A stretch of DNA of 29,216 nt. Source: Acidobacteriota bacterium. Its GTDB lineage: Bacteria > Acidobacteriota > Terriglobia > Terriglobales > Acidobacteriaceae. Positions 1 to 8,285 of the stretch are shown here, piece after piece (position 1 is the stretch's first letter; every line of letters starts with the position of its first letter). Where the stretch lies: NCBI GenBank assembly GCA_021779695.1, contig JAJYAE010000013.1:1-29216 (forward strand). Reading direction: 5' to 3'. The notes beneath the pieces are model-generated. The model did no database searches, had not been told where the DNA came from, and was given only the letters and a program-made list of their open reading frames with translations. Both the position numbers and the translations under genes were made by a program.

Positions 1-322
1 CCTGCCGCTGCTGCGCTTGACGCGTCCCCATGCCCATGACTCAAAGGCTACCTTTGATCCAACTTCAAAACTATGACTCAGCGCACAAACGAATCCAGAC
101 TTGCACCACGGGCTGTTAGGAGAGCCGGGGGAACTCCCATTTGATTAGCTCGACCCTGATTGATGTTGGCTGCCGTGACGGTGGCTGATCACTTTCACAG
201 GTTGACCTCATCCAACCGCTTCTCTTGCTACACCTGTGAAGGGTCCCGAGGATCGCATCGTACAATGAAGCGGAGCAGGTCCACGATCTCTTGGTTTGGC
301 TGCATGCTTCTCCCGAGCTTGT

Positions 323-346
323 TACGCTGGACTGTTCTCCAGCGTA
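323..346. other. Perfect hairpin, 9-bp stem, 6-nt loop
   Basis: TACGCTGGA at 323-331 is the exact reverse complement of TCCAGCGTA at 338-346, with loop CTGTTC. No T-run follows on either strand, so it is not a standard intrinsic terminator. It may be part of a leader or attenuator for the rml genes, or the end of an upstream unit. Confidence 0.5.
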
Positions 347-383
347 CAGCAGAACGACATCATGCGGCGATAGCGCCCACTTT

Positions 384-407
384 GGCTCGGAGGTGCATTT
401 CCGAGCC
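384..407. other. Perfect hairpin, 8-bp stem, 8-nt loop
   Basis: GGCTCGGA (384-391) pairs exactly with TCCGAGCC (400-407) around loop GGTGCATT. It lies 37 bp after the previous hairpin and about 100 bp before the rmlB start. A short CTTTG follows, too weak a U-tract to call a terminator with confidence. Confidence 0.5.
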
Positions 408-509
408 CTTTGATCGCAGAATGCTGGACGGTTGAGTCCATCAGGGGAGACGGTCATGCTGTGCTTCCCATGGTTGGGCTGTGCTGGCCAGTAGGAGTCT
501 CTTTCAACA

Positions 510-1598
510 ATGACGCGGGTTCATTCACTTCTTGTCACCGGCGGTGCGGGATTTATCGGTTCCAACTTCGTGCTCCACATGCTCGGCGGCCGCCCCGATG
601 TGCATGTGGTCAACCTCGATTTGCTCACTTACGCGGGGAACCCGGAGAACCTGGCTTCCGTCAACGGTGATCCGCGCTACGGTCTCACCCGGGGCGATAT
701 CTGCGATGCCGCCCTCGTGCGCTCTCTCCTTGCCGAATTCCGGCCGGACGCCATCGTGCATTTTGCAGCGGAGAGCCACGTGGACCGCTCCATCACCGGC
801 CCCGATGCCTTCGTGCGCACCAACGTGCAGGGCACCTTCACGCTTCTCGAAGAGGCCCGGAAATACTGGACCGGACTCGACGAAGATGCGCGCCGCCACT
901 TCCGCTTCCTGCATGTCTCCACCGACGAGGTCTATGGGACGCTCGGCCAGGACGATCCCGCCTTCTCTGAGACCACGCCGTACGCGCCTAACAGCCCTTA
1001 CGCCGCCTCCAAGGCTGCTTCGGACCATTTCGCGCGGGCCTACTTTCACACCTATGGCCTGCCGGTGCTGACCACAAACTGTTCCAATAACTACGGCCCG
1101 TTCCAGTTTCCGGAAAAGCTCATCCCGCTCGTGATCCTCAACGCGCTCGAAGGCAAGCCCCTGCCTGTCTACGGCGACGGTCAGAACGTGCGCGACTGGC
1201 TTTTTGTGGAAGATCACTGCGCGGCCATCCGTACCGTGCTTGAGCGCGGCCGTCCAGGCGAAACCTACAACATCGGAGGCAACAGCGAGCGTAAGAACCT
1301 CGACGTGGTGACTGCGATCTGCGATCTGGTCGACGAGCACCGTCCCGATCCGGCGCTCGGTTCCCGGCGCAAGCTCATTACGTACGTCAAAGACCGGCCG
1401 GGCCACGACCGGCGCTATGCGATCAACGCGAACAAGATTGCTCGCGAACTCGATTGGCGACCCTCCGAGCCCTTCGAGAGCGGGCTTCGCAAGACCGTCG
1501 CCTGGTACCTGCAGAACGACGCGTGGGTGCAGAACGTCCGCACGGGCGCCTATCTTGAGTGGATCCGCAAGAACTACGGGGAAAGGGCAACTGCATGA
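510..1598 (+). CDS. rmlB: dTDP-glucose 4,6-dehydratase
   Basis: RmlB converts dTDP-glucose to dTDP-4-keto-6-deoxyglucose, the second step of dTDP-L-rhamnose synthesis, in the cytoplasm. The 362-residue protein is full length for this extended short-chain dehydrogenase family. It has the NAD-binding glycine motif GGAGFIG at residues 11-17, the catalytic STDE motif at 137-140 and the YxxxK pair at Y164/K168. The family-typical block [15 protein letters not shown] follows. The start is ATG at 510; AGGAG at 493-497 is 12 nt upstream, a rather long spacing. Its last codons overlap the rmlA start (ATGA at 1595-1598), so the two are translationally coupled. Base composition is clearly more GC-rich than the glycosyltransferase genes after 3600. 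Confidence 0.97.
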   Translation: MTRVHSLLVTGGAGFIGSNFVLHMLGGRPDVHVVNLDLLTYAGNPENLASVNGDPRYGLTRGDICDAALVRSLLAEFRPDAIVHFAAESHVDRSITGPDAFVRTNVQGTFTLLEEARKYWTGLDEDARRHFRFLHVSTDEVYGTLGQDDPAFSETTPYAPNSPYAASKAASDHFARAYFHTYGLPVLTTNCSNNYGPFQFPEKLIPLVILNALEGKPLPVYGDGQNVRDWLFVEDHCAAIRTVLERGRPGETYNIGGNSERKNLDVVTAICDLVDEHRPDPALGSRRKLITYVKDRPGHDRRYAINANKIARELDWRPSEPFESGLRKTVAWYLQNDAWVQNVRTGAYLEWIRKNYGERATA

Positions 1599-2491
1599 AG
1601 GGCATCATTCTTGCCGGGGGTTCCGGAACCCGCCTCCACCCGGTCACGCATGTCGTCTCCAAGCAGCTCCTCCCGGTCTACGACAAGCCGATGATCTACT
1701 ACCCGCTGACCACGCTCATGCTGGCTGGTCTGCGGGAGATCCTCATCATCTCTACGCCCCAGGACCTGCCCCGCTTCCGCGACCTGCTCGGCGATGGCTC
1801 CCGGTGGGGCATTGAGCTCCAATACGCCGTCCAGCCCAGTCCGGACGGCCTCGCGCAGGCCTTCCTCATCGGCCGAGAGTTTATCGGCAACGACACCTCC
1901 GCCCTCATCCTCGGGGACAACATCTTCTACGGCCAGTCCTTCGCGAAAGAGCTGCAGTCCGCGGCCCGGCTCAAATCCGGCTCCGTTGTCTTTGCCTATC
2001 CTGTAACAGACCCCGAGCGCTACGGCGTGGTGGAATTTGACGCGAAAGGCCACGCCATCAGCATCGAAGAAAAGCCCAAACAGCCACGTTCCCGCTATGC
2101 CGTCACTGGGCTGTATTTCTACGACTCCGACGTGGTTCGTCTCGCCGCTTCGTTGAAAACCTCACCGCGCGGCGAGCTCGAAATCACCGACCTCAACCGG
2201 CTCTACCTCGAAGCAGGTACGCTCAAGGTCAACGTCATGAGCCGAGGCATGGCCTGGCTCGACACGGGCACGCACGACTCGCTGCTCGAAGCCGCCCTCT
2301 TTGTGCAGACCATCGAACGGCGCCAGGGGCTCAAGATTGCGTGCCCCGAGGAGATTGCCTACCGCATGGGCTACATCGACGCAGCCAGGCTCGAGGAGCT
2401 GGCGCAGCCCGTGCGCAAGAGCGGCTACGGTCAGTATCTGCTCTCCCTGCGCGATGAACCGCGCACTTCCCCCTCGGAGTTCGAAGGATGA
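1595..2491 (+). CDS. rmlA: Glucose-1-phosphate thymidylyltransferase
   Basis: RmlA makes dTDP-glucose from dTTP and glucose 1-phosphate, the entry step of the rhamnose pathway. The protein opens with the nucleotidyltransferase signature GGSGTRLHP at residues 8-16, followed by [17 protein letters not shown] at 22-38, both diagnostic of RmlA. An open frame extends upstream to 1559, but it would run inside rmlB and add residues before the conserved first strand (KGIILAGG). ATG at 1595, overlapping the rmlB stop by 4 bp, is therefore the start. Length is 298 residues, normal for the family. The C-terminal part around GHGTHDSL-like residues ([11 protein letters not shown]) is intact. Its stop overlaps the rmlC start by 4 bp. 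Confidence 0.97.
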   Translation: MKGIILAGGSGTRLHPVTHVVSKQLLPVYDKPMIYYPLTTLMLAGLREILIISTPQDLPRFRDLLGDGSRWGIELQYAVQPSPDGLAQAFLIGREFIGNDTSALILGDNIFYGQSFAKELQSAARLKSGSVVFAYPVTDPERYGVVEFDAKGHAISIEEKPKQPRSRYAVTGLYFYDSDVVRLAASLKTSPRGELEITDLNRLYLEAGTLKVNVMSRGMAWLDTGTHDSLLEAALFVQTIERRQGLKIACPEEIAYRMGYIDAARLEELAQPVRKSGYGQYLLSLRDEPRTSPSEFEG

Positions 2492-3033
2492 AGGTCACTG
2501 CAACCGCTCTCCCCGAAGTCCTGCTACTCACCCCAACGATTCATCGCGACTCTCGCGGCGCTTTCTGGGAGACCTGGAACGAGCGCAGCATGGCCGAAGC
2601 AGGCCTGCCCGGCCGCTGGGTGCAGGACAACTTCTCCCTCTCAAAGAAGAACGTCGTGCGCGGCATCCACTACCAGGTCGTTCAGCCGCAGGGCAAGCTT
2701 GTCCGCGTTACGCATGGCGCCGTCCTCGATGTCGCCGTCGACTTGCGGCGCAGCTCGCCGCACTTCGGCAAGCACGTTGCCGTCGAGCTCACCGGCGACA
2801 ACGGCCAGATGCTCTGGATCCCCGAAGGGTTCGGCCACGCCTTCGTTGTCCTGTCCGATGTCGCCGGCTTCGCCTACAAGGTCACCGACTTCTACTCGCG
2901 GGAGGGCGAGCGCACCATCGTCTGGAATGATCCCGACATCGCCATCGCCTGGCCCATCGATGCCAAGACCGCCATCGTCGCCGAGAAGGACGCTCAGGGA
3001 GCGCGCCTCGCAGAGGCCGAGGTCTTCGCGTGA
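2488..3033 (+). CDS. rmlC: dTDP-4-dehydrorhamnose 3,5-epimerase
   Basis: RmlC epimerises dTDP-4-keto-6-deoxyglucose at C3 and C5. The 181-residue cupin protein has RGIHYQ with the expected catalytic base H61, the phosphate-contacting K70 and the aromatic segment FAYKVTDFY (130 onward), whose first tyrosine corresponds to the family's catalytic Tyr. It also has the IPEGFGHAF strand at 111-119. It starts on an ATG that overlaps the rmlA stop (ATGA, 2488-2491) and ends overlapping the GTG of the truncated rmlD (GTGA, 3030-3033). This is the third gene of a coupled rmlBAC(D) operon, and nothing in it looks damaged. Confidence 0.96.
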   Translation: MKVTATALPEVLLLTPTIHRDSRGAFWETWNERSMAEAGLPGRWVQDNFSLSKKNVVRGIHYQVVQPQGKLVRVTHGAVLDVAVDLRRSSPHFGKHVAVELTGDNGQMLWIPEGFGHAFVVLSDVAGFAYKVTDFYSREGERTIVWNDPDIAIAWPIDAKTAIVAEKDAQGARLAEAEVFA

Positions 3034-3117
3034 CGGTTCCGCTCCGTATCCTCATCCTCGGCGCCCATGGCCAGCTTGGCCGCGAACTCCAGCGCAGCTT
3101 CGCCGATGCGTTCGGCT
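3030..3117 (+). pseudogene. rmlD: dTDP-4-dehydrorhamnose reductase, 5' fragment only
   Basis: From GTG at 3030, coupled to rmlC by a 4-bp overlap, about 26-28 codons encode the start of RmlD: LRILILGAHGQLGREL is the NAD(P)-binding glycine motif that opens this reductase. After the residues SFAD the frame passes into transposase sequence, and the remaining roughly 270 residues, including the Tyr/Lys active site, are absent. This gene performs the last step, making dTDP-L-rhamnose. The locus therefore cannot complete rhamnose on its own, and an rmlD elsewhere would be needed. The junction lies within roughly 3105-3117. Confidence 0.85.
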
Positions 3118-3250
3118 TTACCAAGGTACGCTATCGCGGCTTGAAGAAAAATCACGAGTGGCTGTGGGCCGGCTCGCCCTGGCGAATCTCTATCAGCACC
3201 ACAAACGGCTGGCTAAGATCGAGCTCCGGATCACTCCTGTGGGGGCATAG
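3111..3250 (+). pseudogene. IS5-like transposase, 3' remnant with frameshift
   Basis: The rmlD frame runs without a stop into FTKVRYRGLKKNHEWLW, a sequence typical of the C-terminal end of IS5-type DDE transposases. Near 3165-3172 the match moves to another frame, where it continues as LALANLYQHHKRLAKI and ends at the TAG at 3248-3250. The homology is thus split by a single-base frameshift. Only about 45 residues remain; the catalytic domain and the left end of the element are gone. I infer an insertion into rmlD followed by a deletion that removed most of both. The IS subgroup is uncertain. Confidence 0.7.
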
Positions 3251-3666
3251 TCTGCCCGCCGGAGATCCAAGCCCGCCTACAGCGGTAAAGCCAGCAGCGG
3301 AACAACGGCGCGTAGGCTGGTTTGCATTGTTCACCATTTGGGTGACCCATGGGAATCGGTTCGCGAAGCCGTGAACTCCTCGTCCCTGCTCTCGTAGAAT
3401 AGGATTCTCAGGGGTTGACAAATGTTTCCCGTGCATTATCAGGTGTAAACTATCGAAAGATGCCTGACATCTATGCAACTCATGGCATTCTCTTCTACCA
3501 TGAGTCACTTATTCGTATCCAAACGGCGGTCATGCCCAAGATCACCAGTGCTCCGCCCGGAAGCGTCAGGAGTATGATCTGAACGAGCTGCGGGGGGGGG
3601 CACCTCTGACGCGGCGGAGTGAGGAATGAATCTATTCGTTCCACTAGGAGGGCGGTAACTGAAGCG
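3251..3666. other. Non-coding junction region between IS remnant and glycosyltransferase operon
   Basis: No intact gene. It probably holds the right end of the decayed IS5-like element. TTGACA at 3415-3420 is a perfect -35 hexamer, but the only -10 at suitable spacing is TATCAG (3437-3442, 16-bp spacer), so the promoter is tentative. A run of nine G (3592-3600) lies 66 bp before the next start codon. On the minus strand about 3495-3590 reads as a hydrophobic peptide ending in a stop, possibly the tail of a lost membrane protein. Confidence 0.5.
3415..3442 (+). promoter_or_regulatory. Tentative promoter for the glycosyltransferase operon
   Basis: TTGACA (3415-3420), 16-bp spacer, TATCAG (3437-3442). 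The -35 is consensus and the -10 matches 4 of 6. It points at the GT4 gene at 3667, which would leave an untranslated leader of about 220 nt containing the nine-G run. Confidence 0.3.
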
Positions 3667-4812
3667 ATGATTGAGCATCTCCGAATAACCTTTGTCTTGC
3701 CGGGGTCGAGTCATGTTCCCGTGGGGGGAGTGAAGGTGGTCTATGAATACGCGAATTACCTTTCCCGAAGAGGTCATGACGTAACTGTCGTACATCTTGC
3801 CCTAAGCTGCAGTGACAAGGGTCTGAGGGGCAGTGTAGTTTCGATGCTTCGCTATCTTCGCAGAAGGAATAGCTTCAAGCCCACAAGTTGGTTTCCAATA
3901 GATTCGTCTGTTCGCCTTCTCTGGGTTCGATCGCCGTCAGTGCAGAATATCCCGGATGGGGATGTGATTGTCGCAACTGCCTGGCCAACCGCTGAATGGG
4001 TTGCGAGTTATCCGGCCTCAAAGGGACGCCAATTCTATCTGATCCAGCACCTTGAAACCTGGACCGGCTCGGAACAGAGAGTTGTCGCAACCTGGAAGTT
4101 GCCCCTGACTAAAATCGTGATCGCAAAATGGCTTGAGATTATCGCCACAAGGCTCGGTGAGTCATCGGTTTATATACCCAACGGAATCGATTTTTCGAAG
4201 TTTATTATGCGAACCCCTCCCGAAGATCGTGTTTCCGGTCGCATTATGATGCTCTACCATACGCTTAACTGGAAGGGATCGGCTGATGGACTGAAGGCGC
4301 TGTTGATCGTCCGCGACCATGTGCCAGACATACGGCCGGTTCTCTTCGGCGTGCCTGGACGGCCTCGTGGGCTGCCCGAGTGGATCGAGTACATTCAATG
4401 CCCTTCTCAGGAACGATTGCGGGATCTCTACAATGAGGCATCCATCTTTGTTGCGCCGAGTTGGGCGGAGGGATGGCCGCTCCCGCCAGCGGAGGCCCTG
4501 ATATCGGGAGCCGCCTTGGTTGCCACAGATATCGGCGGTCATCGGGAATACGCTGTACACGAGGTCACTGCGTTGCTGAGCCCGGCCAAAGAACCACACG
4601 CGTTGGCGGCCAACATTTTGCGCCTTCTCCACGACCGTGACCTGCGTGTTCGTCTGGCGGCACAGGGAAACAAATTCGTGCAACAATTTTCGTGGGAGCG
4701 GGCCGGAAATGCGATGGAATCGCTTCTTCGGTCGGACTCGAGCGATACCCGATCCGCATTGGCGACTATCGTATGTCCCGGCGCATTCGAGGGGAATACC
4801 TCTGTTGTTTGA
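3667..4812 (+). CDS. Glycosyltransferase family 4 (GT-B fold)
   Basis: This is a retaining nucleotide-sugar glycosyltransferase expected to act on the cytoplasmic face on an undecaprenyl-linked glycan. The N-terminus has the GT-B strand RITFVLPG followed by the glycine-rich GGVKVVYEYA at 20-29. PNGID at 171-175 marks the inter-domain hinge, and the donor-site E-x7-E motif is EGWPLPPAE at 268-276. Length is 381 residues, normal for GT4. An upstream in-frame GTG at 3619 exists, but ATG at 3667 sits just before the first conserved strand. AGGAGG at 3646-3651 lies 15 nt upstream, an unusually long spacing, so the start is moderately sure. Donor and acceptor cannot be read from sequence. It is first in a three-gene + strand group with the rhamnosyltransferase-like gene and the polymerase. 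Confidence 0.88.
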   Translation: MIEHLRITFVLPGSSHVPVGGVKVVYEYANYLSRRGHDVTVVHLALSCSDKGLRGSVVSMLRYLRRRNSFKPTSWFPIDSSVRLLWVRSPSVQNIPDGDVIVATAWPTAEWVASYPASKGRQFYLIQHLETWTGSEQRVVATWKLPLTKIVIAKWLEIIATRLGESSVYIPNGIDFSKFIMRTPPEDRVSGRIMMLYHTLNWKGSADGLKALLIVRDHVPDIRPVLFGVPGRPRGLPEWIEYIQCPSQERLRDLYNEASIFVAPSWAEGWPLPPAEALISGAALVATDIGGHREYAVHEVTALLSPAKEPHALAANILRLLHDRDLRVRLAAQGNKFVQQFSWERAGNAMESLLRSDSSDTRSALATIVCPGAFEGNTSVV

Positions 4813-4843
4813 ACAAATTGTAAATCTCTCCACTACCACGCGT

Positions 4844-5749
4844 ATGAATCAGCCCAGAGTGGCTGCCATTGTTGTTCTATTCCATCCGGAAATTGCCGCG
4901 CTCTCGCAGCTTCTGACAAGCTTGGCACCCCAGGTTGATAAGGTCTTCCTAATGGACAACACTCCTGGGATCGTCGACGGGGAACCACCGCGTCTCCTAT
5001 ATGAGGTTCCGTTTTCGTACCACTCCATGGGTGGCAACCAAGGAATAGCCGCTGCCCAAAACCGGGGAATTAAGTGCGCGATGGAGGAAGAATTCTCGCA
5101 TGTATTGCTGATGGACCAGGATAGCCAACCACAGTCGGAAATGGTTGCAAACCTGCTTAATGCCGAGGCCAATCTTTTGGCTCGCTCAGAGAATGTGGCA
5201 GTAGTTGGACCTGTCTTCATCGATGAAAAGACCCACCAAACTCTGCCTGTGGTGCGCCATTCACTTTTGAGTGTAAGAAAACTCTGTGTGAACCCTGGTT
5301 CCGCTGAGCCGATTCAAGCCGACTACCTGATTGCCTCCGGAGCGCTGATCCGGATTTCGGTTCTTAATCGGATTGGAGGCATGCGAGACGAACTATTCAT
5401 TGACTGGGTGGATATCGAGTGGGGGCTTCGCGCTCGTGCTAACGGATACCAGTGTTATATGGTTCCCAAGGCCGTAATGAATCACAATCTGGGAGATGCC
5501 ACGACGCGGGTGCTATCTCGGAATATTTATCTGCACTCAGATTTACGCAATTATTACATTGTCAGAAATGCCACATACCTCCTGAATCTCCGTACGATGG
5601 GATGGCGCTGGCGCTCAGTCACCCTGTTAAAGATTCCCCAGTACATCGTGTTCTACTCGATCCACTCAAATCGGCACTTGTACAGTTTTAAACTGCTGTG
5701 CCGGGCCGTTCTGGATGGCGTAGCCTGCAGAATGGGAGCTTTCCGATAG
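4844..5749 (+). CDS. Rhamnosyltransferase-like glycosyltransferase family 2
   Basis: An inverting GT-A glycosyltransferase of 301 residues. AAIVVLFHP at 7-15 and DNTPG at 38-42 are the nucleotide-binding parts, and LLMDQDS at 88-94 holds the DxD-type metal site (D91, D93). The form LxxMDQDS and the downstream WVDIEWGLRA resemble the L-rhamnosyltransferase branch of GT2 (WbbL/RfbF-rhamnosyltransferase type). That fits the neighbouring dTDP-rhamnose genes, but specificity is inferred. ATG at 4844 is chosen because it directly precedes the conserved first strand. A longer frame begins at 4637 but overlaps the previous gene by 176 bp. No clear ribosome-binding site is seen, so coupling to the preceding gene (31-bp gap) is possible. 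Confidence 0.88.
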   Translation: MNQPRVAAIVVLFHPEIAALSQLLTSLAPQVDKVFLMDNTPGIVDGEPPRLLYEVPFSYHSMGGNQGIAAAQNRGIKCAMEEEFSHVLLMDQDSQPQSEMVANLLNAEANLLARSENVAVVGPVFIDEKTHQTLPVVRHSLLSVRKLCVNPGSAEPIQADYLIASGALIRISVLNRIGGMRDELFIDWVDIEWGLRARANGYQCYMVPKAVMNHNLGDATTRVLSRNIYLHSDLRNYYIVRNATYLLNLRTMGWRWRSVTLLKIPQYIVFYSIHSNRHLYSFKLLCRAVLDGVACRMGAFR

Positions 5750-5751
5750 CG

Positions 5752-6816
5752 ATGTGGCCCTATTATCTCGTCTGTGCCGGCACATTATGCACCGCAAGCC
5801 TGACCTTCGCTCTGGAGAGTCATATTCGAGCGGCGTTGCACAAGATTTATTTGCCGGCTCTTCTGATTGCATTAGCATGTTTCGCCGGCCTTCGCGCTCC
5901 TGGCGTAGATCTTGACTACATGAACCATCTCGATTGGTTCAATCGCATTGCGTCCGATACGGTGACCATTGCGGATTTCGTCAAGGATCCCGGATACGTC
6001 CTGATCTGCAGCGTGATTTCCTGGATGGGCCTTCATTTCACCGCGGTGTTACTCGTAATCGAGGGGATAACGCTTTTTGCAATCTGGTGTATTGGCAGGG
6101 TCACAGTCGAAACAAGGTGGATCGCAGTCTTCGTCTATCTCGTCATCTGCCGCTTCTTTCTGCCCCAGGTGATGACGGAGATCCGGGCGGCCGTTGCCAT
6201 TCCGCTGATGACACTGGCGGTCTTTGCCGCTATGAGGGGGAAGCGTTGGCTTGCTGCGATCCTCTATCTGTGCGCCTTGGGGTTTCACCTGTCGGTTTTA
6301 ATTGCGCTGCCAGTTGTTATTTTGGCCATCAGCGGAGTCGAGATGGAATCCAGAAAGTGGATTATGGCAATCCTTGCCAGCCTCGGGATCGCCTACGTCG
6401 CGATGCATAACATTCTTGCAGCTCTCGCCGACTTTGCGCGGACCGCCGACTATCTGAATGGAGCCGATACAACCACGTCAATCCGCCTCCTGTCGGTTTA
6501 TTTTCTGATTAGGGTCTTCGGCGTAGCCATCGCAGTCCTGTTGCTGTGGAAACGGCTGTCCGCTGAAGGACACTTGATCGTCTTCTGCTCCGCGCTAGGC
6601 ATTGCTCTTCAGGCCGTTCTTTCATTCAATGACACGTTGGCCCTGAGGGGCTCCGAAGTTTTCGGTATTTTCGACATCCTGCTGATCATGATCCCGTTCA
6701 GATTCATTCGAGGATTCGGCGCCGTGTGCTATCTTTTCATCGTCTTGCTGCTCGGGCTCGTATTTTTCCATTCAGGGCTGAAAATGGTCGAGCCATATCG
6801 CATCGCTGGTATCTGA
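5752..6816 (+). CDS. EpsG-type membrane polysaccharide polymerase
   Basis: A multi-pass membrane protein of 354 residues with about ten hydrophobic segments. The segment GLRAPGVDLDYMNHLDWF near residues 44-61 matches the signature region of the EpsG family, whose members act like Wzy and polymerise repeat units in the periplasm. The start ATG at 5752 lies 2 bp after the preceding stop, and GGGAG at 5734-5738 may serve it. A GTG at 5698 in frame would overlap the upstream gene. The gene ends the + strand group and faces the flippase at 6873-8159, which is read the other way, across 56 bp. This is one of two polymerase candidates in the window; the other is at 20757-22283. Confidence 0.82.
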   Translation: MWPYYLVCAGTLCTASLTFALESHIRAALHKIYLPALLIALACFAGLRAPGVDLDYMNHLDWFNRIASDTVTIADFVKDPGYVLICSVISWMGLHFTAVLLVIEGITLFAIWCIGRVTVETRWIAVFVYLVICRFFLPQVMTEIRAAVAIPLMTLAVFAAMRGKRWLAAILYLCALGFHLSVLIALPVVILAISGVEMESRKWIMAILASLGIAYVAMHNILAALADFARTADYLNGADTTTSIRLLSVYFLIRVFGVAIAVLLLWKRLSAEGHLIVFCSALGIALQAVLSFNDTLALRGSEVFGIFDILLIMIPFRFIRGFGAVCYLFIVLLLGLVFFHSGLKMVEPYRIAGI

Positions 6817-6856
6817 AAGCCTGTCGGCAGAAGCGATGAAGTGATTCTATGCAGCG

Positions 6857-6874
6857 AAAAAGAGCCCGCCTCTT
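6857..6874 (-). terminator. Weak intrinsic terminator candidate after the flippase
   Basis: Read on the minus strand, AAGAG-GCGGG-CTCTT forms a 5-bp stem with a 5-nt loop overlapping the flippase stop codon, followed by a short T-run. The stem is short, so this is tentative. It lies between two converging genes, where terminators are expected. Confidence 0.3.
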
Positions 6875-8159
6875 AGGCTGGTATCGACTTCGCCGTCAGG
6901 TGTGCGCTGAGTGTTCGGATGATGAGCCAGTTCGCGACTGCAAGTAACCCATCAGTGGCCAGGCTTGCCCAAGCGGCACCAAGCCAACCGTGAGCGGGTA
7001 TAAGCCAGAGGTTCAAACCTAAGTTAAAGAATGCCGCTGTAAACTGAAAGATGGTCCTGAAGCGCTGGTAGCCCATGCCTGTGATTGCCGTTCCAGTGAG
7101 TTGATGTGCACCTCGGAATGCTGGAATGAGGCACAGCCATCGCAATGCGCCCACGCTGGCTGAAAATTCATGGCCTACCAAGTGAGGGACAAGGGGTGCG
7201 GCCACGAACATGCAGATCGACATCCCCAGCCCCAGAAGGGCAGCCCGTTTCGCCAGCCGCAGTGACAGCGCCGGGACGCTTGCGAGGTTTTCCGAGCTCT
7301 GTCGAAAGTAGCGCGGCAGAGCCGCGACATCGAGGGCAGTAATCGGCATCGTCGATATATCGACCACGCGATATGCCAGTGTGTAAATACCGTTCTGGAC
7401 GGTTAGTCCGAAATGGCTTAGCAGGGTCTTGTCAATGTCGTTGTAGATGGATTGTGCAGAGCCTCCCATGGAGAAATTAAACCCTTCCGACGCTCTTGAT
7501 CGGAAGAGCCTGAGGTCAAATCTGGGCTTCGTAAATTTATAGGAAAATAGAGCCACCCCAGAGATAACCGCCAGCGACGAAACCAGCAGGGAGAGAAGCG
7601 CCCATTGTAGCGCGGTCGCCTGGGTGAACATGAATAATGCAGCGGCCGCTGCAACCATACGCATGAAGTTTGTCAAAAGATTCAGAAGTGCCGACGTCCG
7701 CATCAGGTCAAATGTCTGAAATGCTTGACTGACGCAAAGCACGAGTTGACCAAGAATGCAGTTGCTAATTGCAATAGGAATGATGATAGAAGCACTGGCA
7801 GGATCAAGCACATGAGGAGCTAGGAGATGTAGCAAGATAGTGAGAACGGTACCGATCACCACAGTAGAGAGGATGATATTGCCCCAGTAGACAGACAATT
7901 GCTCTTTATCCTGGCTAACATAGCGCATGAATAACGTGCCGGAGCCGAGAGCACTGTAGGGCAACACGATACCGACGAGGGCGGTTGCTCCCGAAAAGAT
8001 CCCGAATTGTCCGGCTCCAAGCAGGCGTGCAAGCAGGACGAAATATCCCGCCTGAAGGCTAAAGCTCAGGCCCTGTCCGGCAAGCATCCACCCAGTGCTG
8101 CGTGCCAGCGAACTCTTTCGCAGCCGCGCTATTTCATTCCGCAGGAATTCGGACTTCAT
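6873..8159 (-). CDS. Wzx-type oligosaccharide flippase (left cassette)
   Basis: A 428-residue polytopic membrane protein of the MOP superfamily, made of many alternating hydrophobic helices (for example AGQGLSFSLQAGYFVLLARL near residues 27-46). Such proteins flip undecaprenyl-pyrophosphate-linked repeat units across the inner membrane. The N-terminal helix followed by LLGAGQFGIFSGATAL is typical of polysaccharide flippases (RfbX/Wzx). ATG at 8159 is the first start of the frame. It follows the GT2 at 8286-9158 in the same direction with a 126-bp gap, so the two could be co-transcribed. A second, distinct flippase lies at 19306-20760. Two Wzx genes next to two polymerases suggest two repeat-unit systems. 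Confidence 0.88.
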   Translation of the reverse strand: MKSEFLRNEIARLRKSSLARSTGWMLAGQGLSFSLQAGYFVLLARLLGAGQFGIFSGATALVGIVLPYSALGSGTLFMRYVSQDKEQLSVYWGNIILSTVVIGTVLTILLHLLAPHVLDPASASIIIPIAISNCILGQLVLCVSQAFQTFDLMRTSALLNLLTNFMRMVAAAAALFMFTQATALQWALLSLLVSSLAVISGVALFSYKFTKPRFDLRLFRSRASEGFNFSMGGSAQSIYNDIDKTLLSHFGLTVQNGIYTLAYRVVDISTMPITALDVAALPRYFRQSSENLASVPALSLRLAKRAALLGLGMSICMFVAAPLVPHLVGHEFSASVGALRWLCLIPAFRGAHQLTGTAITGMGYQRFRTIFQFTAAFFNLGLNLWLIPAHGWLGAAWASLATDGLLAVANWLIIRTLSAHLTAKSIPA

Positions 8160-8285
8160 CTCTTGCCTGGAGTGCGGGGAAACATGTTAGTGCCGCACAT
8201 GTCAGAATAGCAGCTGACCTGCGACCCGGTTGAGGGGTAAACGGCTACAAGCGCTCAAATCCACTCTCATCTGGCACACTTTCGG

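Larger units (their letters stand above)
1..509. other. Gene-free leader region upstream of rmlB
   Basis: No reading frame here has a recognisable protein family, a convincing ribosome-binding site or plausible residue composition. The open frames on both strands are rich in Arg, Ser, Cys and Trp, as expected of non-coding frames in GC-rich DNA. The visible structure is two perfect hairpins (323-346 and 384-407), listed separately. I could not find a -35/-10 pair close to consensus. A TACAAT hexamer at 261-266 has no partner at the right distance. The rmlB promoter should lie here, or further upstream if the operon begins outside the window. Confidence 0.6.

Noticed and set aside
202..230. 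TTGACC as a -35 box in the rmlB leader
   Set aside because: The hexamer at the correct spacing (TTGCTA) matches the -10 consensus poorly.
116..457. 113-codon minus-strand frame in the leader region
   Set aside because: No family resemblance, rich in Cys, Ser and Arg, and no start signal; treated as non-coding.
525..1406. Long open frame on the minus strand opposite rmlB (293 codons)
   Set aside because: It lies entirely antisense to a certain gene with GC-rich third positions, which produce such frames; it matches no family and lacks a ribosome-binding site.
4162..4839. 225-codon minus-strand frame opposite the GT4 gene
   Set aside because: Antisense to a well-supported gene; residue composition is not protein-like.
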